A stretch of 62,176 nucleotides of DNA, taken from Anaerolineales bacterium (GTDB taxonomy: Bacteria > Chloroflexota > Anaerolineae > Anaerolineales > UBA11579). Positions 25,475-31,959 of this stretch are shown piece after piece. Every line of letters starts with the position of its first letter. Positions within the stretch are counted from its first letter, which is position 1. The position numbers were made by a program, and so were the translations under genes. The notes below the pieces were generated by a model, which worked only from the letters and a program-made list of their open reading frames with translations, did not search any database and was not told the origin of the DNA. The stretch spans positions 1 through 62,176 of the forward strand of contig JAHCIH010000011.1 in NCBI GenBank assembly GCA_026129335.1. The letters run 5' to 3'.

Positions 25475-25604
25475 CAAAACGCCCGCCACCAAGCCCACTT
25501 CTGGACCGGTGGCGGGCGCTCATCTTCCGCCGTATCTCCGTGCTGCCTCGGAGATAGCTCTGTTGTTGGCCGTCAGCTTATCACGCGGGCGGCGCGCCTG
25601 TCAA
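25475..25604 (-). promoter_or_regulatory. Structured leader B (promoter, hairpins, terminator) before the terminase operon
   Basis: Minus strand: TTGACA (25604-25599), N18, TAAGCT (25580-25575), then ACAACAGAGCT, a perfect 7-bp hairpin ATCTCCG/CGGAGAT, ACGGCGGAAGATGAGC, and a terminator hairpin with arms CGCCCGCCACC/GGTGGCGGGCG and four U, ending 17 nt before the GTG of the terminase small subunit. Copy A at 20046-20209 has the same parts with a different middle stem. Likely late promoter plus attenuator. Confidence 0.7.
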
Positions 25605-25640
25605 ACGCAGCGCACACCTCTCACCTCCGCATTCGCACCT

Positions 25641-25913
25641 CTAACTTGCCTTTTTCTCCCTCGGCTTATACGCCTCCAACCACTTCTCATAGTCGGCCAC
25701 GTTCAGCTCGCTCTTCTCCCCGCGGCCCCGCCGCCGAATCTTGTTGGCGTACACCGCGCTCAGCACCGTGTTCTCCGGCGCACGCGGCAGCGCCGGGTAG
25801 CGCCGCGCCAACAGCTTCACCATCCGCATCTGCGCCTCCAGCGTGCCCAGCGCAAAGCCGGCCTCCTCCAGCCGGTCACGCCGGCTGCCGCTGCGCTTCG
25901 ACGGCCTCGCCAT
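25641..25913 (-). CDS. Small basic phage protein, unknown
   Basis: 90 aa, rich in Arg and Lys, with helices around LEEAGFALGTLEAQMRMVKLLA and a C-terminal KPREKKAS. Last gene of the early operon before leader B. It may bind nucleic acid, but no family is recognised. Start ATG 25913. Confidence 0.55.
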   Translation of the reverse strand: MARPSKRSGSRRDRLEEAGFALGTLEAQMRMVKLLARRYPALPRAPENTVLSAVYANKIRRRGRGEKSELNVADYEKWLEAYKPREKKAS

Positions 25914-26043
25914 CTCTCACCTCCTCCGCAAGGATTTCCCGACACAGCTCCGCCAGCGCATCCATCCCCGCCTCCCAGGCCGCCTCCTGCTCCGCCGGCA
26001 AAGGGACGGAACGCGCCGCCAGCTCGATGCACAGCTCAGCCAC
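25876..26043 (-). CDS. Small acidic helical protein, unknown
   Basis: 55 aa from GTG 26043, which overlaps the upstream stop (GTGGCTGA). Mostly helical and acidic, with a Cys in each half (ELCIELAA, LAELCREIL). Overlaps the next gene by 38 bp. No function known. The longer open frame upstream of 26043 runs inside the previous gene and is not used here. Confidence 0.45.
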   Translation of the reverse strand: MAELCIELAARSVPLPAEQEAAWEAGMDALAELCREILAEEVRDGEAVEAQRQPA

Positions 26044-26416
26044 CCAGGCCCCCGCAGACCGTACACATCCGCCGCTCGCCGGCGACCGCCAGCATGCACC
26101 CGCAGGCATCGCAGCGCGGCGTGGTCTCGGCCGCCTGTCGGGCGCGGGCGAACAACCTCAGCCCCGCCGGCGGCTGCAAAAACGTCACAATGCAGTGCGT
26201 CGTCGTCGAATAAATCACGAAGAACCTCCGCCGCTCCAGCCGCAGCTCGTGCAGCGTCCGCGTCCGGCTCTGCCGCAGGCTGCGCCGCGAACGCCCCAGC
26301 CGGATGAGCCTCTCCAGCTCCGCCACCACATTCCGGCCCACGCCGTAGCGCTGCCGCGCCCGCGTCCTGGCGTGCAGCGCATGAGAGTGAACGCTGCCGG
26401 AGGCCGCGTAGCTCAC
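26036..26416 (-). CDS. Phage protein with C-terminal zinc ribbon
   Basis: 126 aa. The basic N-terminal domain (HARTRARQRYGVGRNVVAEL… to RRFFVIYSTTTHCIVTFL) is a compact alpha/beta pattern like small RelE-like or nuclease-associated phage proteins; I do not name a family. The C-terminus has CDACGCMLAVAGERRMCTVCGG, two CxxC pairs forming a zinc ribbon. ATGA overlap with the recombinase gene. Plausibly a DNA- or RNA-binding early protein. Confidence 0.6.
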   Translation of the reverse strand: MSYAASGSVHSHALHARTRARQRYGVGRNVVAELERLIRLGRSRRSLRQSRTRTLHELRLERRRFFVIYSTTTHCIVTFLQPPAGLRLFARARQAAETTPRCDACGCMLAVAGERRMCTVCGGLGG

Positions 26417-27330
26417 AGCAGCGCTCCCTCGGCCGCCGCCGCCAGTTCAGCCTGGCTGGGCATCGCATAGCGCGCCGTCGTACGGATCTGCTCGTGGCCG
26501 GCCAGCTGCTGCGCCGTGGACAGGTCGCTGGCCTCCACCACCCGCTTGACAAAGGTGTGGCGCAGCGAATGCGGCGTAAAGCCATCCAGCCGCGCCCGCC
26601 GGGCATGCTCCGCCACCGAACGCTGCAGCTGCCGGGGGGCCAGCCGCCCGCCGCGCTGGCTCAACAGCAACGGCCCTGGCGCATCTCCGCGCAACGCCAG
26701 CCAGGCCGCCAAAGTCCGGCGCAGCTCCGCGCTCAGCGGGACCGTCCGCTGCCGCCGGCCCTTCCCATGGCGCACCAGCGCCTGGCCGGCCCGTTCGCCC
26801 AGCTGCACGTCGCTCAGCTCCAGCCCACAGGCCTCCGAAACGCGCAGGCCGGCGCCGGCCATCAGTGCGACCGCCGCCAGGTCGCGGGTCGCCTGGCGCT
26901 CGCGTTCCGTCGCGCCCCGCGCCGCCGCATCGTTGATTGCCCGTTCGTACTCCGCCAGCAAGCGGCTCAGCTCGCCGCGCTGCATCCAGCGCGGCTGCGC
27001 CTCGGGCGGCTCCACAAAGGCGGTTGCGGCCGCCGGGTTGCTCGTCAGCGCCCCGCTGGCCATCGCCCAACGTGCCAAAGCGCGCAGCGCCGCCAGCGCC
27101 ACATTGATCGTCGCCGCCGCCAGGCCGCGTACCTCCTGCAGCTCATGTCGATACGCCCGCACATCCCGGGCGGCCAGCTGCGCCGGCGCAAACGGCCGGC
27201 CGTAGGCCGCCGCAAACCAGGCGGCGAAAATCCGAATAGCGCCGGCGTAAGCTGCCACCGTGCGCTCGCTCTGGTCCTCCTGCTCGCGCAGAAAGCCGGC
27301 GAAATCATCCATCCAGGCCGGGCCGCTCAT
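26413..27330 (-). CDS. Tyrosine recombinase (XerC/D-like)
   Basis: 305 aa. N-terminal SAM-like core-binding domain (DDFAGFLREQEDQSERTVAAYAGAI) and catalytic domain with Arg in AGLRVSEACGL, a Lys-containing VRHGKGRRQRTVPL, HSLRHTF (His-x-x-Arg), AGHEQIRTTARY (His and nucleophile Tyr). All residues are present. It lies in the early minus-strand operon and its start overlaps the upstream stop (ATGA). As a serine integrase is also encoded, this enzyme may resolve genome multimers or act on another site; its role in integration is unclear. Confidence 0.9.
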   Translation of the reverse strand: MSGPAWMDDFAGFLREQEDQSERTVAAYAGAIRIFAAWFAAAYGRPFAPAQLAARDVRAYRHELQEVRGLAAATINVALAALRALARWAMASGALTSNPAAATAFVEPPEAQPRWMQRGELSRLLAEYERAINDAAARGATERERQATRDLAAVALMAGAGLRVSEACGLELSDVQLGERAGQALVRHGKGRRQRTVPLSAELRRTLAAWLALRGDAPGPLLLSQRGGRLAPRQLQRSVAEHARRARLDGFTPHSLRHTFVKRVVEASDLSTAQQLAGHEQIRTTARYAMPSQAELAAAAEGALL

Positions 27331-27848
27331 TGCTCGGCCTGCCTGTAGCCAATTGCATCCACTCCTTCAATCGCGCCAACCGGAGGGCCAAACGCCTGCT
27401 CGCCTCCCAGAGCGTAGATCACCGCATCCACAAAATCGCCGAAGCCCTGGGAAGCCAGGCCGCGGTGACCACGCCATCCGCCGCGGACGTGCACGGCGCC
27501 AACACTGCCGTCCGGGTAAATCACCATGCCCGCCCAGAACGACACACTGGCCCCTGCTAGCAGGCGCACCTCGAACAGGCCCGTGCCGGCGGTGCCAAGG
27601 TTGGCCAGCCCCAGCTGCACAGTGATCAGCGCCACCTCGTCCGGCAGGACGATTTGCAGCTCATCCCGGAACCAATCGCGCAGCGCGTTTTCGATCTCCG
27701 CCCGCAAATCGGCCTGCTCCGCGGAGCGCCGGCGGATCTCCGTCTGGCGCATGTCCTCGCGCTCGGAGCGCTCACGGCGCCGCTCCTCAAGGCGCTGCAG
27801 CACCGCATCCCCCAACAACATCGCTTGCTTTGTAGCCAAAACAGCCAT
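27327..27848 (-). CDS. Early phage protein with N-terminal coiled coil, unknown
   Basis: 173 aa from ATG 27848 (AGGAGG 4 nt upstream). Residues 10-60 are a charged coiled coil (QRLEERRRERSEREDMRQTEIRRRS). The second half is alpha/beta with a Gly-rich segment (GAVHVRGGWRGHRG). No family recognised. First gene of the early operon after the Cro-like regulator, coupled to the recombinase gene. Confidence 0.6.
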   Translation of the reverse strand: MAVLATKQAMLLGDAVLQRLEERRRERSEREDMRQTEIRRRSAEQADLRAEIENALRDWFRDELQIVLPDEVALITVQLGLANLGTAGTGLFEVRLLAGASVSFWAGMVIYPDGSVGAVHVRGGWRGHRGLASQGFGDFVDAVIYALGGEQAFGPPVGAIEGVDAIGYRQAEQ

Positions 27849-27897
27849 CATTCCTCCTTGTCGCACGGCTAAAACTCCAAAGATTTGAGAACTCGTG

Positions 27898-28158
27898 CTA
27901 GGCTTTTTGCTGCCCGGCCGGCACAACACCCTGCAGCGCATCCGAAACCAGCTGCGCCACCTCCGGGCCATACGCTGCCAACAGGCGGCCCACAACCTCA
28001 GCAGAAAGGCGCCCCCGCCCGCGCACCAGCGACCAGGCGTGAGAATAGGCATAGTCCATGGCTCTGGCAAACTCCTTCATACTCACCCCCTCGGCGACCA
28101 TCCACGCCTTCAAAGCATCTTTGGCGGATATTTGTTTATCTGCAATATTATTTTGCAT
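27898..28158 (-). CDS. Cro-like helix-turn-helix regulator
   Basis: 86 aa. The region MKEFARAMDYAYSHAWSLVRGRGRLSAEVVGRLL is a helix-turn-helix with an Arg-rich turn. It is divergent from the CI-like gene, and its promoter (TTGACA 28194-28189, N17, TATATT 28171-28166) puts the transcript start about 7 nt from the -10, at the ATG itself, so the mRNA is probably leaderless. The palindrome O1 overlaps this start. This is the lytic-side regulator of the switch. Confidence 0.75.
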   Translation of the reverse strand: MQNNIADKQISAKDALKAWMVAEGVSMKEFARAMDYAYSHAWSLVRGRGRLSAEVVGRLLAAYGPEVAQLVSDALQGVVPAGQQKA

Positions 28159-28202
28159 ACATGCAAATATAGATGGGTCTTATATATTTGTCAATATGCA
28201 AA
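28152..28202. promoter_or_regulatory. Lysis-lysogeny switch: operators O1/O2 and early promoter
   Basis: O1, TTTGCATACATGCAAA (28152-28167), is a palindrome with 7-bp arms. O2, TTTGTCAATATGCAAA (28187-28202), matches it at 12 of 16 positions. O2 covers the -35 (TTGACA, minus strand) and O1 the -10 and start region of the Cro-like gene, so binding would shut the early promoter. A further half site TTTTTTGCA follows at 28204. CI-like repressor (28249) and Cro-like protein (28158) are the likely ligands. Confidence 0.75.
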
Positions 28203-28248
28203 CATTTTTTGCACAGGAGTAATTTACCTCTTGATAACATCTCTTTAC

Positions 28249-28620
28249 ATGCCCGCAAAGCCCTTCACGTTTGCAGATTGGCTGCAATCCGAGCTGCAAG
28301 AGCGCTCCTGGAACCCGGCGGAGTTGGCCAGGCGCAGCGGCGTTTCCAACGCCCACATCTCACGCACGCTCGCTGGCCTGGTGCAGCCTGGCCCTGAGGC
28401 GCTGCGTAAGATCGCCCGTGCTTTATCCGTGCCCAGCGACCTCGTGTTCGATAAAGCCGGCATCCTGCCGGCCCGCGGCGAGATCAGCGACGAGGAGCGC
28501 CAATGGCTACACATCTTTGACCAGGCGGCGGACGACGAAGAGCGCGCCGAGCTCCTCGAGCGCGCCGAAATAGAGCTGGCCCGCCTCCAAGAAAAACGGG
28601 GCGGGAAGCGCAGCCCTTGA
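28249..28620 (+). CDS. CI-like repressor (XRE family)
   Basis: 123 aa from ATG 28249; a TTG at 28231 with GGAG 11 nt upstream is an alternative start. Helix-turn-helix: NPAELARRSGVSNAHISRTLAG, followed by GPEALRKIARALSVPSDLVF, a classic XRE/lambda-repressor domain. The C-terminal part is a short acidic helical region (DDEERAELLERAEIELARL), without the peptidase domain of LexA-like repressors, so it would not self-cleave in the SOS response. Divergent from the Cro-like gene and separated by O1 and O2. Confidence 0.8.
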   Translation: MPAKPFTFADWLQSELQERSWNPAELARRSGVSNAHISRTLAGLVQPGPEALRKIARALSVPSDLVFDKAGILPARGEISDEERQWLHIFDQAADDEERAELLERAEIELARLQEKRGGKRSP

Positions 28621-28628
28621 CAGGCCAC

Positions 28629-28658
28629 TTGACAGTTTAGAACATTCGTTCTAAACTG
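28629..28658 (+). promoter_or_regulatory. Promoter with an embedded LexA-type box before the integrase operon
   Basis: TTGACA (28629-28634), N17, TAAACT (28652-28657). Between and overlapping them is CAGTTTAGAAC-ATTC-GTTCTAAACTG, an 11-bp-arm palindrome whose centre is GAAC-N4-GTTC (28640-28651), the Gram-positive LexA consensus. If LexA binds, DNA damage would release the operon including integrase. The predicted start of transcription lies on the ATG at 28664. Confidence 0.7.
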
Positions 28659-28663
28659 CGGCG

Positions 28664-29083
28664 ATGAAGCGGGAGGAGATGCGTGAGCGTTGGAAGCAGG
28701 TCTGGCAACAAACCCCACCCAGCCAGCGCGCCGCCCTGCTACACAATCTTGAAAACCACAAACGGAGGAAAACCATGAACGAAAGAATCTACCGCATCCT
28801 AGTCGTCGCCCTGCTGGCCATCATCGCCTTGGGGCAATTCGCCCCCTCACTCTTCGGCCCAGGCCAGGCCTGCCGAGACGCCATCGAGACCGCCCAGAGC
28901 ATGCTCACCAGCCAGCGCAGCCGCCTCAACAGCCTGGAGAATGCCTATACCATCAGCGTATACACCCGGGCAGAAAACATAAATCAGCAGGTCCTCCTGG
29001 CAAACGAGCAGATCTTTGAAGCCGGCATCCTGCAGCTCGCCCAAAATTACGCCCTGCTCGATCTGCTGGCCAACTGCCGCTAG
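28664..29083 (+). CDS. Membrane/coiled-coil protein upstream of integrase, two possible starts
   Basis: From ATG 28664 the frame encodes 139 aa; from ATG 28775, with a strong GGAGG 6 nt upstream, 102 aa in the same frame. The first 37 residues are basic and helical (MKREEMRERWKQVWQQ). The shorter form begins with a transmembrane segment (RILVVALLAIIALGQFA) and continues as an extracytoplasmic helical region with Cys residues near both ends. The first ATG would be leaderless, the second SD-dependent, so one transcript could yield both proteins. Function unknown; coupled with integrase expression. Confidence 0.6.
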   Translation: MKREEMRERWKQVWQQTPPSQRAALLHNLENHKRRKTMNERIYRILVVALLAIIALGQFAPSLFGPGQACRDAIETAQSMLTSQRSRLNSLENAYTISVYTRAENINQQVLLANEQIFEAGILQLAQNYALLDLLANCR

Positions 29084-29090
29084 AAAAAGC

Positions 29091-30710
29091 ATGACCCAGC
29101 CGGCCACCGCCCCCCTCCGCCTCGTCGCCTACCTGCGCGACAGCGGCGGCACCGAGCAGGATTTCTCCCTCGAGCAGCAAGAGGCCGCCATCCGGGCATG
29201 GTGCGATCAGCGCGGCCACCAGCTCACTGCCATCTTCAAAGACGAAGCGGTCTCCGGCGGCTCCACCGTGGGCCGCCACGGCTTCGAGGCCATGCTCCAG
29301 CACCTGCGCACTCCGGGCTGCACAGACCAGGGCCTCGTCATCTGGAAATACAATCGCTTCGCCCGCGATTTCGATGACGCCGCCTACTACAAAGCCGACC
29401 TGCGCCGCCGCGGCTACACCATCCACTCCCTCAACGACACCATCCCCGAAGGCAGCGATGGCCGCCTCTTCGAAGCCGCCATCGACTGGATGAACCAGCG
29501 CTACCGCGAAGACATGGGCAAAGACATCCGCCGCGGCATCTATCACATGGTCCGCACCTACGGCGGCGTGCCCGCCCAGCCACCGCCTGGCTTCACCCGT
29601 CAGCGCCTCGTCCTCGGCAAACACCGCGACGGCTCGCCGCACATCGTCCACAAATGGACCCCCGACCCAGAGCAGGCCCCGGCCGTCATCAAAGCCTGGC
29701 AGCTCAAAGCCCGCGGCGCAACCCATCGCCACATCCACCAGGTCACCGGCCTCTTCAAAAACAGCAACAGCTTCTCCGACTTCTTCCGCAACCCCATCTA
29801 CGTCGGCGAGCTGCACTACGGCGCAGGCCCCGACAAAATCATCATCCCCGACTACTGCCCGCCCCTCATCGACCGTGCCACCTGGGAGAAAGTCCAAACC
29901 ATCAACCACAAAAACGCCAGGCAGCGCGGCCAGGCCATGCGCAGCGAACCTGGTCGCCCTAACGTTGACCATCCTCGCCGCGTCGGCAGCCGCTACCTGC
30001 TCTCGGGCCTGCTGCACTGCGCCGAATGCGGCTACCTCATGTCAGGCTCCCGCAGCACCAACAGCTACGGCAAGCTTTACCACCACTACCTTTGCCACTC
30101 CCGCAAAGACCGTTACCAGGTCGAATGCAGCAACCGCATGCTCCCCCGCGACCAGTTCGACCAACAAGTCGCCGCCGCAACCATGGACTTCCTGCAGCAT
30201 CCCGCACTGCTCCAAAAACTCACCGCCCTGGCCAACGAAAAAAAGCGCTTCCACCACCAGGTGCGCCTGCGCCTCGAAGCACTCGAAAGTGAGCGCATCG
30301 GCATCGAGGCGCGCGCCGAAAACCTGCTTGCCGCCATCGAAGCCAGCGGCCACACACCCCGCCTCCTCGAGCGGCTGAAGAACCTCGAAGTCCACCAAAA
30401 AGAGCTCGACCTGCAGATCGCCGAGTTCCGCGAAATCCCCGAGCCAGAACCCCTCACCCCCGAACAGATATCAAAGGCCCTGCGTCTGCTGGCCGGCGAG
30501 CTGGCCAAAGAACCGTTGCAAGCAAAACCAATCCTGCGCGGCCTCATCAAAAAAGTCACCGCCCTACGCCAGGGCCGCTCCGTCACCGGCGACATCGAAT
30601 TCTTCCTGCCGGAAAAAGTTCTGTCTATGATGCACGCGCCCTCGAGGCGGGCCATGCCCACGATCTGGATCGCCGCGGTGGCCGCGTGCTGCGCGTTGGT
30701 GCCGCCGTAG
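29091..30710 (+). CDS. int: Large serine recombinase (phage integrase)
   Basis: 539 aa. N-terminal resolvase domain with VAYLRDSGGTEQDFSLEQQ (nucleophile Ser in the YLRDS segment), Arg-rich WKYNRFARD and helix E linker; recombinase domain (GVPAQPPPGF); zinc ribbon with CAECGYLMSG … YLCHSR … CSNRML; a long coiled coil (KKRFHHQVRLRLEALESERIG…) and a C-terminal domain (QAKPILRGLIKKVTALRQG). Catalytic motifs intact. The reading frame passes through the attR core into the capsid gene and stops at 30710, so the last 20 residues come from the integration site. In the excised phage the frame would continue for 27 other codons after the core. Confidence 0.93.
   Translation: MTQPATAPLRLVAYLRDSGGTEQDFSLEQQEAAIRAWCDQRGHQLTAIFKDEAVSGGSTVGRHGFEAMLQHLRTPGCTDQGLVIWKYNRFARDFDDAAYYKADLRRRGYTIHSLNDTIPEGSDGRLFEAAIDWMNQRYREDMGKDIRRGIYHMVRTYGGVPAQPPPGFTRQRLVLGKHRDGSPHIVHKWTPDPEQAPAVIKAWQLKARGATHRHIHQVTGLFKNSNSFSDFFRNPIYVGELHYGAGPDKIIIPDYCPPLIDRATWEKVQTINHKNARQRGQAMRSEPGRPNVDHPRRVGSRYLLSGLLHCAECGYLMSGSRSTNSYGKLYHHYLCHSRKDRYQVECSNRMLPRDQFDQQVAAATMDFLQHPALLQKLTALANEKKRFHHQVRLRLEALESERIGIEARAENLLAAIEASGHTPRLLERLKNLEVHQKELDLQIAEFREIPEPEPLTPEQISKALRLLAGELAKEPLQAKPILRGLIKKVTALRQGRSVTGDIEFFLPEKVLSMMHAPSRRAMPTIWIAAVAACCALVPP
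30639..30647. other. attR core of the inner prophage
   Basis: CCCTCGAGG, identical to 3452-3460. It lies in the integrase ORF in the plus direction and in the capsid frame (ARLEG) in the minus direction. The palindromic CTCGAG centre fits the dinucleotide exchange of serine integrases. Confidence 0.9.
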
Positions 30711-31078
30711 TCACGCGAGTACACCTCGATAGTGTTGGCCTGCGTGTCGGCCGACTTAACCACCATGTACTCGGCGCCGATCAGGATCACGTGGCCGTCC
30801 TGGAACACCGAGGCGTCGGCCACGCCGAAGCTGGTGTCGTCCACCGCGATGGGGTCGCCGTTGGCCGCGGCGGTCTCCAGCGGGTCGAGCTCGTCTTCCA
30901 GCAACTCCACCTTGTAGCCGTTGAGCTTCAAGTTGAAGCGCGCCCGCGCTCCATCCAGCCCCAGCCGCGAGAGCAGCGGCGTGTCGCGCGGGTCGACCAT
31001 TTGGATCACATCGCTGATGGCGCGCGCCTGGGCGGTCAGATCCGAATGCGTAGTTTTCAGTCCGTCGTATATCGTCAT
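30639..31078 (-). CDS. SU10/DUF5309-type major capsid protein, N-terminal part (gene split by prophage)
   Basis: ATG at 31078 with AAGGAG 5 nt upstream; about 146 codons up to the attR core. It carries the typical start of this capsid family: VIQMVDPRDTPLLSRLG, FNLKLNGYKVELLEDELDP and SVFQDGHVILIGAEYMVV. After the core the frame continues 175 codons antisense through the integrase gene to about 30113, so a chimeric protein is possible in the lysogen. Together with 2761-3460 it forms an intact gene. The capsid family is that of SU10-like podoviruses and many environmental phages. Confidence 0.88.
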
Positions 31079-31095
31079 CCCCACTCCTTGTTTTT

Positions 31096-31129
31096 CTCAA
31101 TCAGAAATCAACAATCAGCGATCAGCGAT
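31096..31129. repeat. AATCAGC-type repeat between capsid and scaffold genes
   Basis: A run of AATCAGAAATCAACAATCAG (and further TCAGCGATC units). Same type as at 4762, 33690-33812 and 50344. It lies within the otherwise contiguous outer head operon, suggesting long residence in the chromosome. Confidence 0.65.
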
Positions 31130-31157
31130 CCTTCATCCCTCCGCCTTCATCCTTGCT

Positions 31158-31649
31158 CTAGTAGACCTCCAGCCCGCGGGCGCGGAAGCGGCGCTTGAGC
31201 TCCATCAGCCCCGCCAGGTCGCCGGGGCGCAGCCCGGCCACCTGCGCCTCGTACTCGGCGCGCAGGTCGGGCGCCGGCGGCAGCCCGCCGCCGCCCGGCT
31301 GGATGATGTGGCTGGCCCGCGGCGCGGGCGGCGGCGTTTCACTGGCGGCCGCTTCCCCCTCACGGCGCGCCAGGCGCAGTCTCAGCTCGCGCACTTCGTC
31401 CTCCAGGCGGCCCAGGCGGCGGTCTTTGGCGCTCTGCCAGCGCCGCTCGATGGCCTCTTCGATGCGCTGCTCGATCTGTTCTGCCAGGCGGCCTGCCTCG
31501 CGCTCTTCACGCGTACGGCCTCGCGAAGCCGGCTGGCGCGGCGCCTCCGGCGAAACGTCGTCCAAACCGGTCTCCCTTGCAAGGTCTTCCCCAGAAACCG
31601 GCTCGCCGGGCTCCACCAAAGTGCCGCCGCTCTCCTCGTGGTCGTCCAT
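31158..31649 (-). CDS. Scaffold-like protein of the outer phage gene set
   Basis: 163 aa, acidic N-terminus, then a coiled coil (TREEREAGRLAEQIEQRIEEAIERRWQSA… to RELRLRLARRE, residues about 45-95), a Pro-rich link and a C-terminal helical segment (LAGLMELKRRFRARGL) that could bind the capsid protein. Size and location between portal and capsid genes match phage scaffolds. Ribosome site GGGAGGGGG upstream. Confidence 0.7.
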   Translation of the reverse strand: MDDHEESGGTLVEPGEPVSGEDLARETGLDDVSPEAPRQPASRGRTREEREAGRLAEQIEQRIEEAIERRWQSAKDRRLGRLEDEVRELRLRLARREGEAAASETPPPAPRASHIIQPGGGGLPPAPDLRAEYEAQVAGLRPGDLAGLMELKRRFRARGLEVY

Positions 31650-31687
31650 GTGTTGGCCCCCTCCCTGGGCTGGGTGATAGATATAGC

Positions 31688-31938
31688 ACAGCCCCGCTGT
31701 GGCGGGGCTGTGTTGGTCGTTTCGTCAAGTGGTTTAACCACAAGACACAAAGAACACGAAGGATGGATTTAAAAAGCGTGTCGCCCTGAGTGAAACGAAG
31801 GGCTTTCGAATCCATTGTTACAAAGACAAGCGTTGCCAACTCAGAGCAACACAGCTTTGTCGTTAAGGGCGCACGGCCGTGCGCCCTTACTTGAGGATGA
31901 ACGATTTTTGGAGATCCTTTGTGCTCTTTTGTGGTTAA
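31688..31938. repeat. Repeat-rich gap between portal and scaffold: hairpin plus TTAACCACAAG element
   Basis: A perfect hairpin ACAGCCCCGC/GCGGGGCTGT (31688-31711, loop TGTG) without a T-run is followed by an element with inverted ends TTAACCACAAG (31734) and TTGTGGTTAA (31938). Inside are GCGCACGGCCGTGCGCC-type palindromes. No credible ORF. These units break the portal-scaffold operon of the outer set by about 310 bp. Confidence 0.65.
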
Positions 31939-31959
31939 GTGGGCGGGGCAACCCCGCCC

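Larger units (their letters stand above)
3452..30647. mobile_element. Inner prophage, complete-looking 27.2 kb temperate siphovirus
   Basis: Bounded by the 9-bp cores and carrying, from right to left: serine integrase, SOS-type promoter, CI-like repressor and divergent Cro-like gene, tyrosine recombinase, small early genes, small and large terminase, portal, minor head protein, protease-capsid fusion, beta-helix protein, connectors, tail tube, frameshifted tail chaperones, tape measure, hub, fibre, endolysin, holins. Almost all late genes are on the minus strand and overlap by TGATG or ATGA. No helicase, primase or polymerase is visible. No gene other than those at the ends looks truncated, so it may still be able to excise. 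Confidence 0.93.

Noticed and set aside
28953..30017. Minus-strand open frame of 354 codons within the integrase
   Set aside because: Antisense of the serine recombinase; Ala/Gly/Val-rich shadow, no start signals.
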